Below are positions 23,509 to 33,930 of a stretch of 64,000 bases of DNA, piece by piece (the stretch's first letter is position 1; each line of letters opens with the position of its first letter). Location: assembly GCA_050084985.1 (NCBI GenBank), contig JBITNC010000001.1, positions 116,126,001-116,190,000 on the forward strand, in the 5' to 3' direction. This DNA comes from Nageia nagi. Taxonomy: Eukaryota > Pinophyta. The notes beneath the pieces were generated by a model. It had not been told where the DNA came from. It saw only the letters and a program-made list of their open reading frames with translations, and did no database searches. A program made the position numbers and the translations under genes.

Positions 23509-23528
23509 AACTAGTAAAGGGAGGCATG
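23509..23528 (+). promoter_or_regulatory. Possible polypurine tract (element A)
   Basis: ACTAGTAAAGGGAGGCATG is directly followed by TGTTGACATG. A purine run ending in GGGAGGCAT before TGT(A/T)GACA is the usual border of Tat-like 3' LTRs; compare AAAAAGGGGCAAAA before TGTAGACACC at 43330 in element D. Confidence 0.5.
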
Positions 23529-23940
23529 TGTTGACATGTAATTTCACACCCTTTTGGGACTAAAATACATGTCACATAACCCTCACTACATTAGGATGAA
23601 TATGATGTTATATTATATTTTCATTATTGCTTATGATCTACCTAAGTTACTTCTCATGTGTAATTCTCCTAGTTTGTAGGTTGGACCACTAGTGTCAATG
23701 TTAGCATGCAAAGGTGTATTTAGGTATGTTTCTAAACATATAAATTGAGAATTATATGCATGTAAATACTATCAATATTTTATCTCAATAGACTATGCAT
23801 ATCTCTCACACTCTTATCAATGCTCTTCAACACCACCTATCAAGATTAGAATATGTTATATCCAAGAGTTATCTATTAGTACTTTGAGGGCTCGGTTCAT
23901 AGATTTGGAAGTAATAGGAGATCAATATGAAGGACCACCA
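23529..23940 (+). repeat. Possible 3' LTR start of element A
   Basis: It begins TGTTGACATGTAATTTCACA after the purine tract. No partner copy is in the window, so the right end is not defined; 23940 is a guess placed before a CTAGCGCTAG palindrome. Supporting evidence is only the border motif and position. Confidence 0.35.
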
Positions 23941-25190
23941 AAACTAGCGCTAGGTCATGAAAATTTCCAATATTAGTTTTGACTAACAAAGGAGGTATCA
24001 TTTACTAAAAAAGGAGGTATCTTACATGCATATATGCATCTTAACTACATTGGATCCTCTCACTAGATTCCTACTATCATTCAACGATCATCCAAGTAAA
24101 AGCATAGGCATTTATCATTCCTCTATCATAAGTTTTATCAAGTTATTCAATTCAATCTTGTTATTTTTTTCTTGTTCATAATCATTGCTTTTTTGATTTA
24201 TTTTTATTAGTTATTGAATAATAACAAGCATTTAGGCACCTTTGCTCATAAATTAAATTAGATATAATTGCTTCATCCTTTACTATAGCTTAGGGCTGCA
24301 TTTTATCATATACATATTTAAAAGGATGTTAAAAACTTATCTATCTATCTATTTAAAAAATAATAGTTCAAAATGAGTGATTTTATATTTGATAGATGTG
24401 CATCACAATCATGATTTTAGTCTGATATTATTTTATCCTTTAAGAGATTAAATTATGTTGTTCAATTCTTCTTAATTTACTTGGATTTCTTAATTATAAA
24501 AGGTTGACTATTTTCTTTCTTTAATTTTTTATCTCTTTGATAACTTCTTTGCGATATGATTGGATATTATTGTTAGTGTAGTTGTTGATAAAGATAAATA
24601 GAGAAATTATAAAAGTTAATTTCGTAGTAATAATAAAGAATAACTTTCACTATGATTTGACTATAAAAATATAACTATCTTATCATTCAAAAGTAAATTA
24701 ATACTTTATCTAATTCCTTATGGTAATTATAGTGCTACTTGTTTAGAACTAAGCACTTCATATCTTTTCACATCTTTCACTATGACTGAACAATAAAAAA
24801 AACATATAAGGTCAACTCATAGTGAAAATATTTTTCAAAGTTACTTTTTAAAAATTTAATTTATACAATCAAATTTTGATTATCAAACCTAAAAATATTA
24901 TTATTAAAATTAAAAATTCTTGTTATTATCAACGGCTTTAGTTGGGGATAGTATACTGTATAGTTAACTTAAGAAACCTAGATGACTTTGGAGAGTGAAA
25001 AGGTAACTTATAAAATCACTTGGATGCTTCACCCTACAAATTACGAGGGAAAACCTATCTATTTATTTGTTGTCAAACATTAATTTGATAGTATATTATT
25101 CTTGAAATATTATAATATGTTTACACATTCATTGACCTATGAACAAGACTAACCTTAATATGTAAGATAGGATATAAGTATAATACATCA
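23941..25190. other. AT-rich non-coding stretch
   Basis: No coding, RNA-gene or mobile-element motif was seen. It includes poly-T stretches, CTATCTATCTATTTAAAAAA at about 24339, and an isolated block at 24930-25060 with TACGAGGGAAAACC that I could not place. Confidence 0.5.
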
Positions 25191-25490
25191 TATTATTTAC
25201 TCTATTAAATAAAATTTAATATCATAAAATAATTTCACATCATTTTAACAATGACTAAATATATTTTTAATATTATATCATTTTTAAAATGTAAATAAAT
25301 AACTAATAAAATACATAAATAAACTTCATAAAATCATAAATTTTTATTTATGTAAATTTTAAATTTTATAATTAAATAAAAACCCTTTTTCATTTTCATA
25401 AAAAATATTTTTTGTCAATCGAATACCAACAAAAATCAAAATTAAATATGATTTTTGAAAAAAAAAGAATATTAATGAAATGCCACAACA
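25191..25490. repeat. Dispersed AT-rich repeat, copy 1 of 3
   Basis: This stretch of about 300 bp contains AATACATAAATAAACTTCAT, TTCATTTTCATAAAAAATAT, CCAACAAAAATCAAAATTAA and ATTAATGAAATGCCACAA. The same ordered words occur at 57499-57812 and 60790-61093. The three copies are in the same orientation. It has no coding content and the origin is unknown. Confidence 0.7.
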
Positions 25491-25860
25491 AATTCAAAAC
25501 ACCGCTAACATAATACATAAATCCAATTTGAAAAGAAAGCCAAATAAACATAAATAATGAGCATAGATGTCAATATCGAGTGGTATCAATCTTGAGATGC
25601 TTATCTTATTTATTGAAAGTGTGATATCCAACATAGGCATATTGATATTGATTCCTCTCAATGTTTTTAGAAGTATATCTAAGATATATATGCTAATAAC
25701 ATCCATAGTCATGTGGTTATTATATATTAACAATTTAAGAATAATATAAAAAATAAATATCCATTAATCCTTTTATCATTTATTTGTATCTTCATAATAG
25801 GATGAAATTGCATCATCTACATAATTTTTTTAAATATATTCTTCTGAATAACATAAATGC
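25491..25860. other. AT-rich stretch without recognisable content
   Basis: Short open frames occur on both strands (about 60-80 codons), but they are isoleucine- and serine-rich low-complexity readings that overlap each other. I see no real gene here. Confidence 0.5.
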
Positions 25861-26433
25861 TTTACTTTTTATGTCTTTGCTATATTTTTCGATTAGGGTA
25901 TAAAACTTTACACTTTAGAATATCAACTTGAATTTAACAATCACATTAGGGTAATTGAGCATATTATTTTGAGGCTCTTAATGTTCCTTAAGTGATATTT
26001 TCATATTTGATAAGTAGGTCTATTAGTGATGTTATTTGTTTATTTATAAATAAGCTTGAATTAATATTTTTTCATTTCATTATTAGGGTTAAGATGTACA
26101 ACTACAACCTTAGACTTTAGAGTTTTGACTTGCATATATCACCTTGATTAGAGCACAATATAAGCACTTTGTATAGCATGATGGAAATTTGATGCATAAC
26201 TTCTCCATCTCTAGGCTCTTAATGTTCCTCATTTCATTATTGTTTTATATTTATATATTTATGCTTATGATTCCTTGCATTATTTAAGTAATATTATAAC
26301 TTAGCATAAACTTTTAAAGAGAATAAATACCTTTTTAAGTAGTAAACAATACGTGTGTTATTTCATTATTAGGGTGAGGATATGCAACCTTACACTTTAG
26401 GCTTTCAACTTGTTTTAATATAACCTTAAATTT
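25861..26433. repeat. Tandem repeat of about 240 bp, left part
   Basis: The words GGCTCTTAATGTTCCT (25971 and 26213), TTTCATTATTAGGGT (about 26076 and 26360) and ACACTTTAG recur in the same order about 240-285 bp apart. The same words continue after element D at 44163-44600 (TTTCATTATTAGGGTTAG, GATTAGAGCATAATGTAA). Element D therefore inserted inside this satellite-like array. Confidence 0.7.
26429..26433. repeat. Target-site duplication AATTT (left, element D)
   Basis: AATTT precedes TGTATACACC at 26434 and follows the right LTR end at 44163-44167. It confirms both LTR ends and a single insertion event. Confidence 0.88.
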
Positions 26434-27268
26434 TGTATACACCTAAAAATGTCCCTCTTTAACTAAGTAAACATTGAAATAATCATAACTCTTTATACAA
26501 GCCTCAAACAAGCTTGAAAACTCCATTATTGGATAGCTCTCATCGAACACATGCTAAACGAGTAGTCATATAACCCCTTTTCGATAAAATTTGACTATTA
26601 GGTGGTCATTTTTAATATTGTTAACCAGTCACCGATGTTCTCCTTGAACCATCAGCATTTTGATCCAGTCGCTGGCGTTCGCATTACAAATACCGGTGAT
26701 TCTATAACAGCTGAACAAAAACCCAAAAGGAAGCTGAAACAATTCATTCTTCCAAGATGATGTGGCTAGAGGGGGTCAGTTACAACCTACAATGGCTTTT
26801 CACTTCCCTTTACCCGCATTGGAACGTCTCACCTAAAAATCTATAAATACAAGCTAATAGATCCATCTAAAAACCCCAATTGAACCCAAGTTTGAAGTAG
26901 GGTAATGCTGCCAAAATCTTGTGAGCTCATACCTTTTATTGTTTTATGCTAGTTTCAATTTAATACATTATCATACATAGATGCTTTGATGTTATTGTCT
27001 CTTGCATGTGTGTAGGATTTACAGGTTGTTCACATCAAGGAGAGAGGCAAGCAAATCCAAAAAACAATGAAGATATAACATTCTTATTTTGGCAATGGCA
27101 TTTGTAAAAAGTCCCTTCTAAGGGCATATTGTAGTTTGAACTGAATATCAATATCAATTTGCAATAATAACATGTATATCTATTTCATATTATTTGAGAT
27201 TCAGTGAAGATTGAAAAATAATTTTATTGTATGTTATTCTACATTCTAGCTCCATTTTCACTGCAACA
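26434..27268 (+). repeat. 5' LTR of element D
   Basis: It runs from TGTATACACCTAAAAATG to TTTTCACTGCAACA. It contains CTATAAATACAAG at about 26841, a good plant TATA box that is kept in the other copy as TTATAAATACAAG, so transcription probably starts about 30 bp after it. Upstream of it are three copies of a GTT/GTCACCGGTGTTC-like word (26620-26700). Confidence 0.95.
26841..26850 (+). promoter_or_regulatory. LTR TATA box (element D)
   Basis: CTATAAATAC lies about 420 bp before the LTR end and is preserved in both LTRs (TTATAAATAC at about 43737). This fits the consensus TATAAATA of plant RNA polymerase II promoters. Confidence 0.6.
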
Positions 27269-27290
27269 TTCTAGCGCTAGAAGGAGGGCC
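27269..27290 (+). promoter_or_regulatory. Putative primer-binding site (element D)
   Basis: Directly after the LTR is TTCTAGCGCTAGAAGGAGGG. If the first bases were once TGGCGCTAGAAGGAGGG this would be a primer site for a tRNA ending CCCTCCTTCTAGCGCCA. I cannot name the tRNA with confidence. Confidence 0.4.
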
Positions 27291-27419
27291 CTTCCATTAT
27301 TGATAGGGAGGTTTTGCATTAAAATGATTTTACCTTTCTGTTATCTGGTTTATTTGGATTTTTCTAAATACTAACTTCAAATTTTGGGTTCTATGCTTTT
27401 TTGGAACTCTATTGTAGAA

Positions 27420-27570
27420 ATGCCAATGATTGGGATCAGATGTTGGTGACTGTAAAGGAACATTAGCAACTCTGATAGAATTCAATCGAACACCAGCGAC
27501 TATAACAGAATGCCAGTGACTGTAACCAAATGCTAGCGTTCTCTGTCTAAACACTGGTGACTCAGACTCT
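27420..27570. repeat. Interspersed GGTGACTGTA-type motif array (leader of D)
   Basis: Variants of A(A/T)CACCAGCGACTGTAAC recur every 20-30 bp: GATGTTGGTGACTGTAA, AACATTAGCAACTCTGA, AACACCAGCGACTATAAC, ATGCCAGTGACTGTAAC, ATGCTAGCGTTCTCTG and AACACTGGTGACTCAGA. Related words occur in both LTRs (about 26620-26700 and 43530-43600) and in the antisense gene region (42295-42370 and 42748-42850). Confidence 0.75.
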
Positions 27571-27764
27571 AGGTCATTTTTGTCTCTTTTGCTACTTTTG
27601 GAAAACAAAAATGTATAAAATAAATTTAAGAATACTGTTGAGTGTGATTTCTTTGCCTAAAATGCATATAGGAATGGGTAGAAAAGGTTAAATGCATATC
27701 TCTTATTAATTTATTTTATGTATAATGGTATGTATTTACTTTCATGTTTTGGGTGAAGGGTACA

Positions 27765-28020
27765 TACACATTAATACTTCTTATCTTGTCTACTTATGCT
27801 CTCCCTTTGCACTTCGTGCGATCTAAGGTGATCAGAATAGACTTGATAAGAAGGAGTAATTAATTTTTCTTTTCTTTCACAATCACACTACAAATACATT
27901 AATACTTTTTATTTTGTCTACTTATGCTCTCCCTTTGCGCTTCGTGTGATCTAAGGTGACCAGAATAGACTTGATAAGAAGGAGTAATTAATTTTTCTTT
28001 TCTTGCACATTCACACTATC
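27765..28020. repeat. Direct tandem duplication, about 128-bp unit
   Basis: Two nearly identical units, about 27765-27892 and 27893-28020, each span one hairpin plus AGTAATTAATTTTTCTTTTCTT. A third, more diverged copy of the core lies at 28224-28299. Confidence 0.85.
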
Positions 28021-28930
28021 ATTAATTGGTTTAATTTATCTTCACATAATGACCTCTTACTAGTAAGAGGAGGCAATTTACTACACATAATACTTCCACC
28101 ATTGGAAGGGGTAAATGAATCACATTTAATTTGGAATGAACTTAAAGGAAATAAATCAATTTTTGGGTAGTATAAATCATATTAAAAGGTTAATTAATTG
28201 GATGGGTTTGAACACATTAAGTACTTTCACTTAACAAAGTATGCTCTCACTTTTGCACTTTAAGCGATCCTAAGTGATCAGAAATAAGTTAAGTGAAAGA
28301 GGTAAAATTTATTCACATTTTATTTTGAAATTTACTTCACATTAACACTCTTGAAGAGGTCTACCCTTACCACTCCATTGGAGGTCGAAGGGATGTGACC
28401 CTTGGAGGAGTAATTGAACCTCACTTAATTAATTTATCTATACTTAATGGCTTTTTACTAAGTCTTCTCTTACCTCTCCATTGGGGGTCGAAGAGATATG
28501 TGACTAGTAAGAAGAGGGAATTTATCACATATAAAACTTCCACAGCTGGAAGGAGTTAATGAACATCATTAAGAGGTTGGATAATGAATCACATTATAAT
28601 TAAAAAGAACAACGGAGTTTATTAAGGTCAAAGTCCACTTAAAATAAACTTCAATTGCATCACATTAAGATAAGATAAGTAAATGGACATGAATGTTTGG
28701 GTGGGTAGTGTGCATAAATGTATTTTACTTATTTAAATTGCATTTCATAAGGCCTTAAAGGATAATTGAACATTAACGAGTTGGATGTCACTACCAACCG
28801 TTAATTCTTACTTCTTTGTACCCATCGACATTACACACTTGAAGCCATAGAGCTAGTTACGCTTGGAGGTAATGACCAAGGTGACTCTCCTTTAGGTAGG
28901 AGTCAAAAAAGGAGACTCTTCTAGAACTAA
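27770..28930 (+). ncRNA. Array of stem-loops in the leader of element D
   Basis: At least nine hairpins lie between primer site and gag. H1: CTTCTTATCTTGTCTA 27777-27792 with TAGACTTGATAAGAAG 27838-27853. H2: CTTTTTATTTTGTCTA 27905-27920 with the same 3' arm at 27966-27981. H3: CCTCTTACTAGTAAGAGG 28053-28070, a perfect palindrome. H4: CTTCCA/TGGAAG 28093-28108. H5: CTTTCACTTAAC 28224-28235 with GTTAAGTGAAAG 28288-28299. H6: CCCTT...AAGGG 28364-28392. H7: TCTCTT...AAGAGA 28466-28496, plus an outer stem 28451-28514. H8: CTTCCA/TGGAAG 28537-28552. H9: ATTAACG and GTTGG 28772-28784 with CCAAC and CGTTAAT 28794-28805. H1, H2 and H5 enclose a shared core (TATGCTCTC...GATCAGAA). The role is unknown; packaging, dimerisation or translation control are options. 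Confidence 0.6.
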
Positions 28931-29221
28931 GCCAAAAGCCATAGAAACTTGTGAACATTACTTAGAATTACCCAACCTACCTTGTTTAACACTTGACTAG
29001 TCAAAACAAACTAGGAAAATTAAAAAGATAAAATAAACAACTCATATCATTCATTTAACTTAGATATTAAAAATATGTGAAAAAATTAAAGAAGATAATC
29101 ACATCATTAAAAGTAGGTTTTGCATATAGGCTATTTGTACATTAAAATGTCTTCTCAAAAACATAATATAAAAGATAAAAATAAAGTTTTCTTTTACAAT
29201 GCTTGTTTATGATATCTAAAA

Positions 29222-30300
29222 ATGGTTCAAACTAGAAGTATGATCGCTAAGAAAATGCGAGAACACCCATTTGATATATAGGAAATAGATTCAGATAATA
29301 TGGATTTGATAGAGTATCCGGTTAGGAGGCCACCTCCTTTAGATGAATCAAATTCACGGGTAGTTTGTTATGAAGGTAAAGATTTGGATTGGGGTTATGA
29401 TCAATCTAGATTGCAAATACAAAGTATAGAAGATCTTACTACCAAGGCTAGAATACAAGTGTTAGATGAAGAGTTAATTGAAATTCATCATCGCTTAGCT
29501 AATCATAGGGCCATTCCTAAGACATATTCTAGTTTACCGGGAGATTTTGAAAAATGAAATCAAAGGCATGATAACTTAGAAATTGATGAGGATAAATCTT
29601 GGGCTGAAACCATAGCGGTACCAGAAACTAAACCATACAAAGCTAAATATGAAAGAGTCACACGTCTATTATCATATGGTCAAAAGGTTAGTTCGTTAAT
29701 TCATAAAGAGGGATACCCTTTTTCTCATAAATCTTTCGAGTTAGGAAAAAATGAAGTATCAATATCTACAAGCAATTTATCTCAAAGAGCTCCTTCAATA
29801 AGACAAATGGAAAAATCTTATGCTTCTAAGGGAGGATTACATAGAAGGACATCTAAGTACAACATAGAGGAGATACCTTCCTATGAAGAACTAAAAGAAC
29901 GATAGCTATATAAAACAAAAGTTGGTCAAAAATTCATGGAAATACATGCTGATGATATTAAAAAAGCCGCGGAGATGCAATCTCTTTTAAAGGAAGTTGA
30001 CGAATTTATTAAAATACAAGAACAAGAGGATAAATTAAAAGAAATGGAAGATAAACTTCTTAGGGATAAAAGGATATTCATAGAACAAGAACAAGCAAAC
30101 AAAGAAAGAAGTGAATTCCTGGAACAAGAAAAGAAAAGACATCATAGAGAATAGGAAATTCAACTTCGTTTAAAAGAATTACAACTTGAAGAATTAGAAA
30201 ATAAAAAAATTAAAAAGGAACAATATCTACGTATGGAGAAAGAAAAACAAAGACAGTGGGAAGAATAACAAAAATAAAAAATTTGAAACCTGAAACTCCT
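29222..30300 (+). pseudogene. Gag N-terminal region, coiled coil (element D)
   Basis: The ATG at 29222 begins MVQTRSMIAKKMREHPFD, a typical plant gypsy gag start. The same frame, with three or four stops, runs to about 30270. After IEYPVRRPPPLDES and WGYDQSRLQIQSIEDL it becomes a long Glu/Lys/Gln coiled coil (MQSLLKEVDEFIKIQEQEDK, EFLEQEKKRHHRE). A frame change of one base occurs at about 30250-30330, since all later gag-pol is in another frame. Coiled-coil gag N-termini are usual in Tat-type elements and probably help particle assembly. Confidence 0.75.
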
Positions 30301-30321
30301 AAAGGAAGTCAAATACGAAGA

Positions 30322-31998
30322 TATCGAGACCCCTACTTAGACAGATAAGAAGCAATGGATAAAGAGATAGCTATTTCATTACAAAAGGAAATGGATAAAG
30401 AACTAGAACTTCAAAAATTATATGATAAGCAAAAACAAGATTCCATTAAGAGTTGGGTGGAACAAACTCAAAATCAAATAAGACAACCTGATTACAAAGG
30501 AAAAGATTTATATAGAAAAAATATATCCCAAAAGCCTCCTAAAATCCCTATTCCATGACATCATTCACCTCTTAAAATATTACCTTCACCACCATCTGAG
30601 GTTCCTTCTGACTATGAGTCTTACACTTCAAGATCAATTTCGGAGAAGGATCCAAATATTTGAAGACATCATAGACACACTCAAGGTCATAGAACTGATA
30701 AAGAATTAGAAGACTTTATGAAAGACTTTATAAATCAAGAAATGAATGTTCAAGGGCTTAAAAGGTTAAATTATAAGAACATTTGTAATGAGCCTATTCA
30801 TCCAAGTGTTCCAAAAAGGAAATTACCACATAGGTTCGAACTTCCTAAGATAGAAGCATTCAAAGGAAGAGAGGATCCAAAAGAACATCTGAGAAAATTT
30901 ACATTTTCTAGTTATCAAATAGCTAATGATGACTCGTTAATGTTACATATATTTCCTATGACACTCACAGGCCAAGCTTTAGATTGGTATAATAACTTGC
31001 CTATGCATAGTTTATATACGTTCAAACAATTGGCTAATCAATTTCTTGAACACTTTAGAATCAATATCAAAGAAAAATCTTCAATTACAGATCTTACAAG
31101 ATTACAACAATTTTTTGATGAAACTATACAAGATTACATCTCAAGATGGCGGGCTATACTCACTAGTATGCCTTATACAATACCATAAGAAGAATTGGTT
31201 AAATTATTTAGTCAAAGTTGTCTAAGACCAATAGCTAGTGTTCTCTAAATTCAACAACTTAAAACTTTTGAAGAAGCTATTGCTCAAGGAGTAGTTATAG
31301 AAAGAGTTAAAATTCAATATGGAGAATTAAAGCTCAAGAAGAAGGAATACAAAAAAGGTAATCAACATGAAAATAGTACTAAACAACCACAAAGTAATCA
31401 AATAGCTATGACAGATAATTCTGGTCAAGCTTCAAAAATTGAAGAAAATGTTGAACTTAAGCCTAAAAGAAATTTTACCCCATTATCTAAAATACTTAAA
31501 AAATTATGTGATAATGGTATGATTACATTACCTGATATAAAACCTAAAAATCCTGATGCTAAAGAGAAAAAATGGTATAGGGAGAATGAATTTTGTACTT
31601 ATCCTAGACAAAAAGGACATAAGACAAATAGATGCCGAACTTTACAGCATAAAATTCAAGACTTGATAGATAGTCGAAAAATAGATGTGGATAATCCTAT
31701 TGTGCCTTCGAATCAAAATTTAGGGATATATCAAAATCCCTTACCTTCACATCAGGCTAACAATGTGGTGATTATCCCAAACCAAACAAAATATACATGC
31801 AATGATAAGGATACACCATTTATAGGGACTATAGAGGATTCAATACACATGATTGGTATAGCTACAAGAGCACAACAATATCAGGATAAACAAGATAACC
31901 CACAAAAAAACCAATCGATATCAAACCCAATTAATGTACAACCTATACCTCCTCCACAACAATCTAAAGTTTCGATAAAAGGAGCGCTTCAACGATAA
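30322..31998 (+). pseudogene. Gag capsid and zinc knuckle (element D)
   Basis: The frame carries HRFELPKIEAFKGREDPKEH, TLTGQALDWYNNLP (usual L-x-x-x-A-x-x-W-y-x-x-L), FKQLANQFLEHFRIN, and DLTRLQQFFDETIQDYISRW: a full retrotransposon gag core at 30718-31188. After a stop (PYTIP-stop-EELVKLF) it continues to a Tat-style knuckle at about 31594, FCTYPRQKGHKTNRCRTL. This has the C-x2-H-x4-H-x4-C spacing with the first His changed to Pro, followed by HKIQDLIDSRKIDVDN. A Gln/Pro/Asn-rich tail ends at 31998. Gag packages element RNA. Only a handful of stops break it. Confidence 0.85.
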
Positions 31999-32190
31999 TT
32001 AAAAATGTCTCCAGTTAAGATGACCTTATTTGAATTATTACAATAGTCTAGGAGTTATAGGGAAGCTATGAATCAAATTCTACAAGAAATTCAAGTGGAC
32101 ATTAGTAACCACGATAATTTTATTTCAATAGTTGAAAGTTTGAAGATATCTCAACAACCTAGTATCACCTTCTACGAATAAGAAAAATTA
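31999..32190 (+). pseudogene. Gag-protease linker (element D)
   Basis: LKMSPVKMTLFELLQ, then SRSYREAMNQILQEIQVD and NHDNFISIVESLK. This is the conserved linker, homologous to 414-546 in element A and 11303 in element B. It is in frame with both neighbours; the only break is a CAG-to-TAG stop after FELLQ. Confidence 0.75.
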
Positions 32191-33150
32191 AAAAATGATG
32201 GACAAGGCGGACTTGATCCACCTTTACATATAATGGGTAAAGTAGATGGGAAATTATTTAAAAGAATTCTGATAGATGAAGGTTTAGCTATAAATATAAT
32301 TTCAGAGGCTGCATATAAAAATTTGAATTTATCATATTCGCTTATTTTAGCCCCTTCTTTACAAATTAGGGCATTTAATGATGCAGTGTGTTCAACTTTG
32401 GGATCAATAGTGCTGTCAATTACAGTAGGGGCTAAAACCATTCAAACTTTATTACATATAATTGAAGGAAATATTATACAATACAACATTCTTTTAGGAT
32501 GTCCATGGATTAGAGAAATGCAATGTGTTCCATCAACTTACCATGGATGTTTAAAATACATCTACAAAGATAAAGTTCATTGTGTATTCAAGGATCCAGA
32601 TCCTTATTCACATTGTAACTTAATTTTCGATCCAAATAAAGTGACATTACCATCTCCTAATTTATCAACCATATTAGTGAACAAAAATACGAGTCAATCC
32701 GAAGTCATAAAAGGAAAAAGTGATATAGCTATACAAGATAAAGATACTTGGGAAAAGGTTGCTACAACTTTAGATGAAAAATATGGAGCTTCTTCATCAA
32801 AACAAGTGAATGCTACTTCTAATAATGACTCATCCAATGCATATCCGATCAAAGTTAAATTAATAGATTTAGGGATGGGAGAATATGACATAGATGATGT
32901 GGTATTTAATATACCTTCATCACAAGAAGTGGGTAAAGTATCGGAATCACCTAGTGTGATTGGACAAATAGTACCTTTAGGAGAAGTACCTAATCAGACA
33001 ATGTTTATTTATGCGGGGATAGTAGATCTTGTGTCAACAATACTCAATCAAACGTATGAAGGAAATTTTGATAATGATATGAAATATTTATCACCATGTT
33101 CAAGAACATTTGTCTTAAACTATTTTAACAAATGTAATTGGCAAGGATGA
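32191..33150 (+). pseudogene. Aspartic protease (element D)
   Basis: A 305-codon open frame from 32233. ILIDEGLAINIISEAAY is the catalytic loop (usual LIDxGSSxNIIS; here D-E-G). LQIRAFNDAVCSTLGSIVL and IQYNILLGCPWIREM with STYHGCLKYIYKD complete the family signature. The enzyme acts as a dimer to cut the gag-pol polyprotein. The remaining 150 residues are an acidic Ser/Asn-rich spacer leading to the G-patch-like segment. The acidic residue beside the catalytic Asp suggests the parent was already impaired, or that this is decay. Confidence 0.85.
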
Positions 33151-33240
33151 GGATTGGGTAGATATGAACAGGGTCCACATGAAATAATTGAATTACAATA
33201 TCAAGATCCCACTGATAAAAGGGGATTAGGTTATCAAAAC
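33127..33240 (+). pseudogene. G-patch-like segment after protease (element D)
   Basis: NKCNWQG-stop-GLGRYEQGPHE is followed by DKRGLGYQ. The pattern GxGLGxxxQG with a second GLGY resembles a G-patch, a glycine-rich nucleic-acid-binding motif also known after the protease of betaretroviruses. One codon is a stop (TGA, from GGA or CGA). It is a short motif, so this is tentative. Confidence 0.5.
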
Positions 33241-33930
33241 AATTATAAAAATCTAGAAAATTCAAGAGAAGAGAATTTGGATTATAATGAATAAATTTTA
33301 GAGAAAGAATCCATAGTACAAGAAAGTGTTGATATAAGAGAAGAACAGTTAAGTGAAATGGATGTCTTAGAAGGGGTCAAAGTGCTCTTCATAAATAATA
33401 TTGAGCCATCCTAGAATCATTCGTGCTTACCAAGTGATATACAAGAATAAATAAATAAAAATGTCGAATCATCAATCAGTCCATATTTCGGTATACCATC
33501 GATAAATATGGTTACAATAAAAGAGAACGATATTGAAGATCAAAATAATGAACAAATAGATGAAGTTAACAAAAATCAAAATTTAGTTAAAATAATAGCC
33601 AATACTTCTACAGATGAAGCAATTGCCGATTTCTCTCTTATATCATCCAACCCTTCGCTATATGAGTTCAAAAACGTAGATCACATACTTGGTTCCTATG
33701 AAAATCATGTATGCACGAATGAACAAACTCAAGAATATGATGAAGAGTATAGTGTTAACGATAATGGTTGGATATCAGTACCAAATCAATTAGAAGAAGG
33801 GTCGTGTATGCTTATTGAAAAGGTCTTAGAAATAAATATCAGTAATGATCCTCAAAATCCTAAAATAATTCAATTAGGAGAAAACCTCATGGAAAATGAG
33901 CAAGAAGAAATTACAACCTTATTAAAAGAA
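33241..33930 (+). pseudogene. Acidic protease-RT spacer (element D)
   Basis: The same frame is open for 141 codons at 33508-33933 after several stops. It is rich in Asn, Asp, Glu and Ile, with no motif I can name. The end (IIQLGENLMENEQEEITTLL) is the usual lead-in to RT in Tat-type elements (I-x-I-G-x-x-L-x-x-x-E), so this is part of the same polyprotein. Confidence 0.65.

Larger units (their letters stand above)
21633..23528 (+). mobile_element. Element A, right part: 3' non-coding region
   Basis: This is the continuation of the host of element B. No protein signal is visible. It carries three clusters of patterned DNA: a TAATTCCCA-rich patch at about 21990-22080, hairpins with TTTCATT/AATGAAA arms at 22383-22652, and a 41-bp tandem repeat at 22881-23165. 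It ends in a purine-rich tract followed by a TGTTGACA LTR-like start. I infer that it is the region between pol and 3' LTR of element A, because Tat-like elements have long 3' non-coding regions there. Confidence 0.45.

Noticed and set aside
25494-25749. Overlapping open frames on both strands that look membrane-like
   Set aside because: Low-complexity isoleucine-rich readings of AT-rich DNA with no homology pattern.
27330-27608. 92-codon minus-strand open frame
   Set aside because: It is made by the repeated GGTGACTGTAA motif array; the repeat explains the open frame.
27776-27853. tRNA-like cloverleaf in the element D leader hairpin
   Set aside because: The multibranched fold lacks tRNA box A/B words, the T-loop GTTCGA and a 7-bp acceptor of the right spacing.
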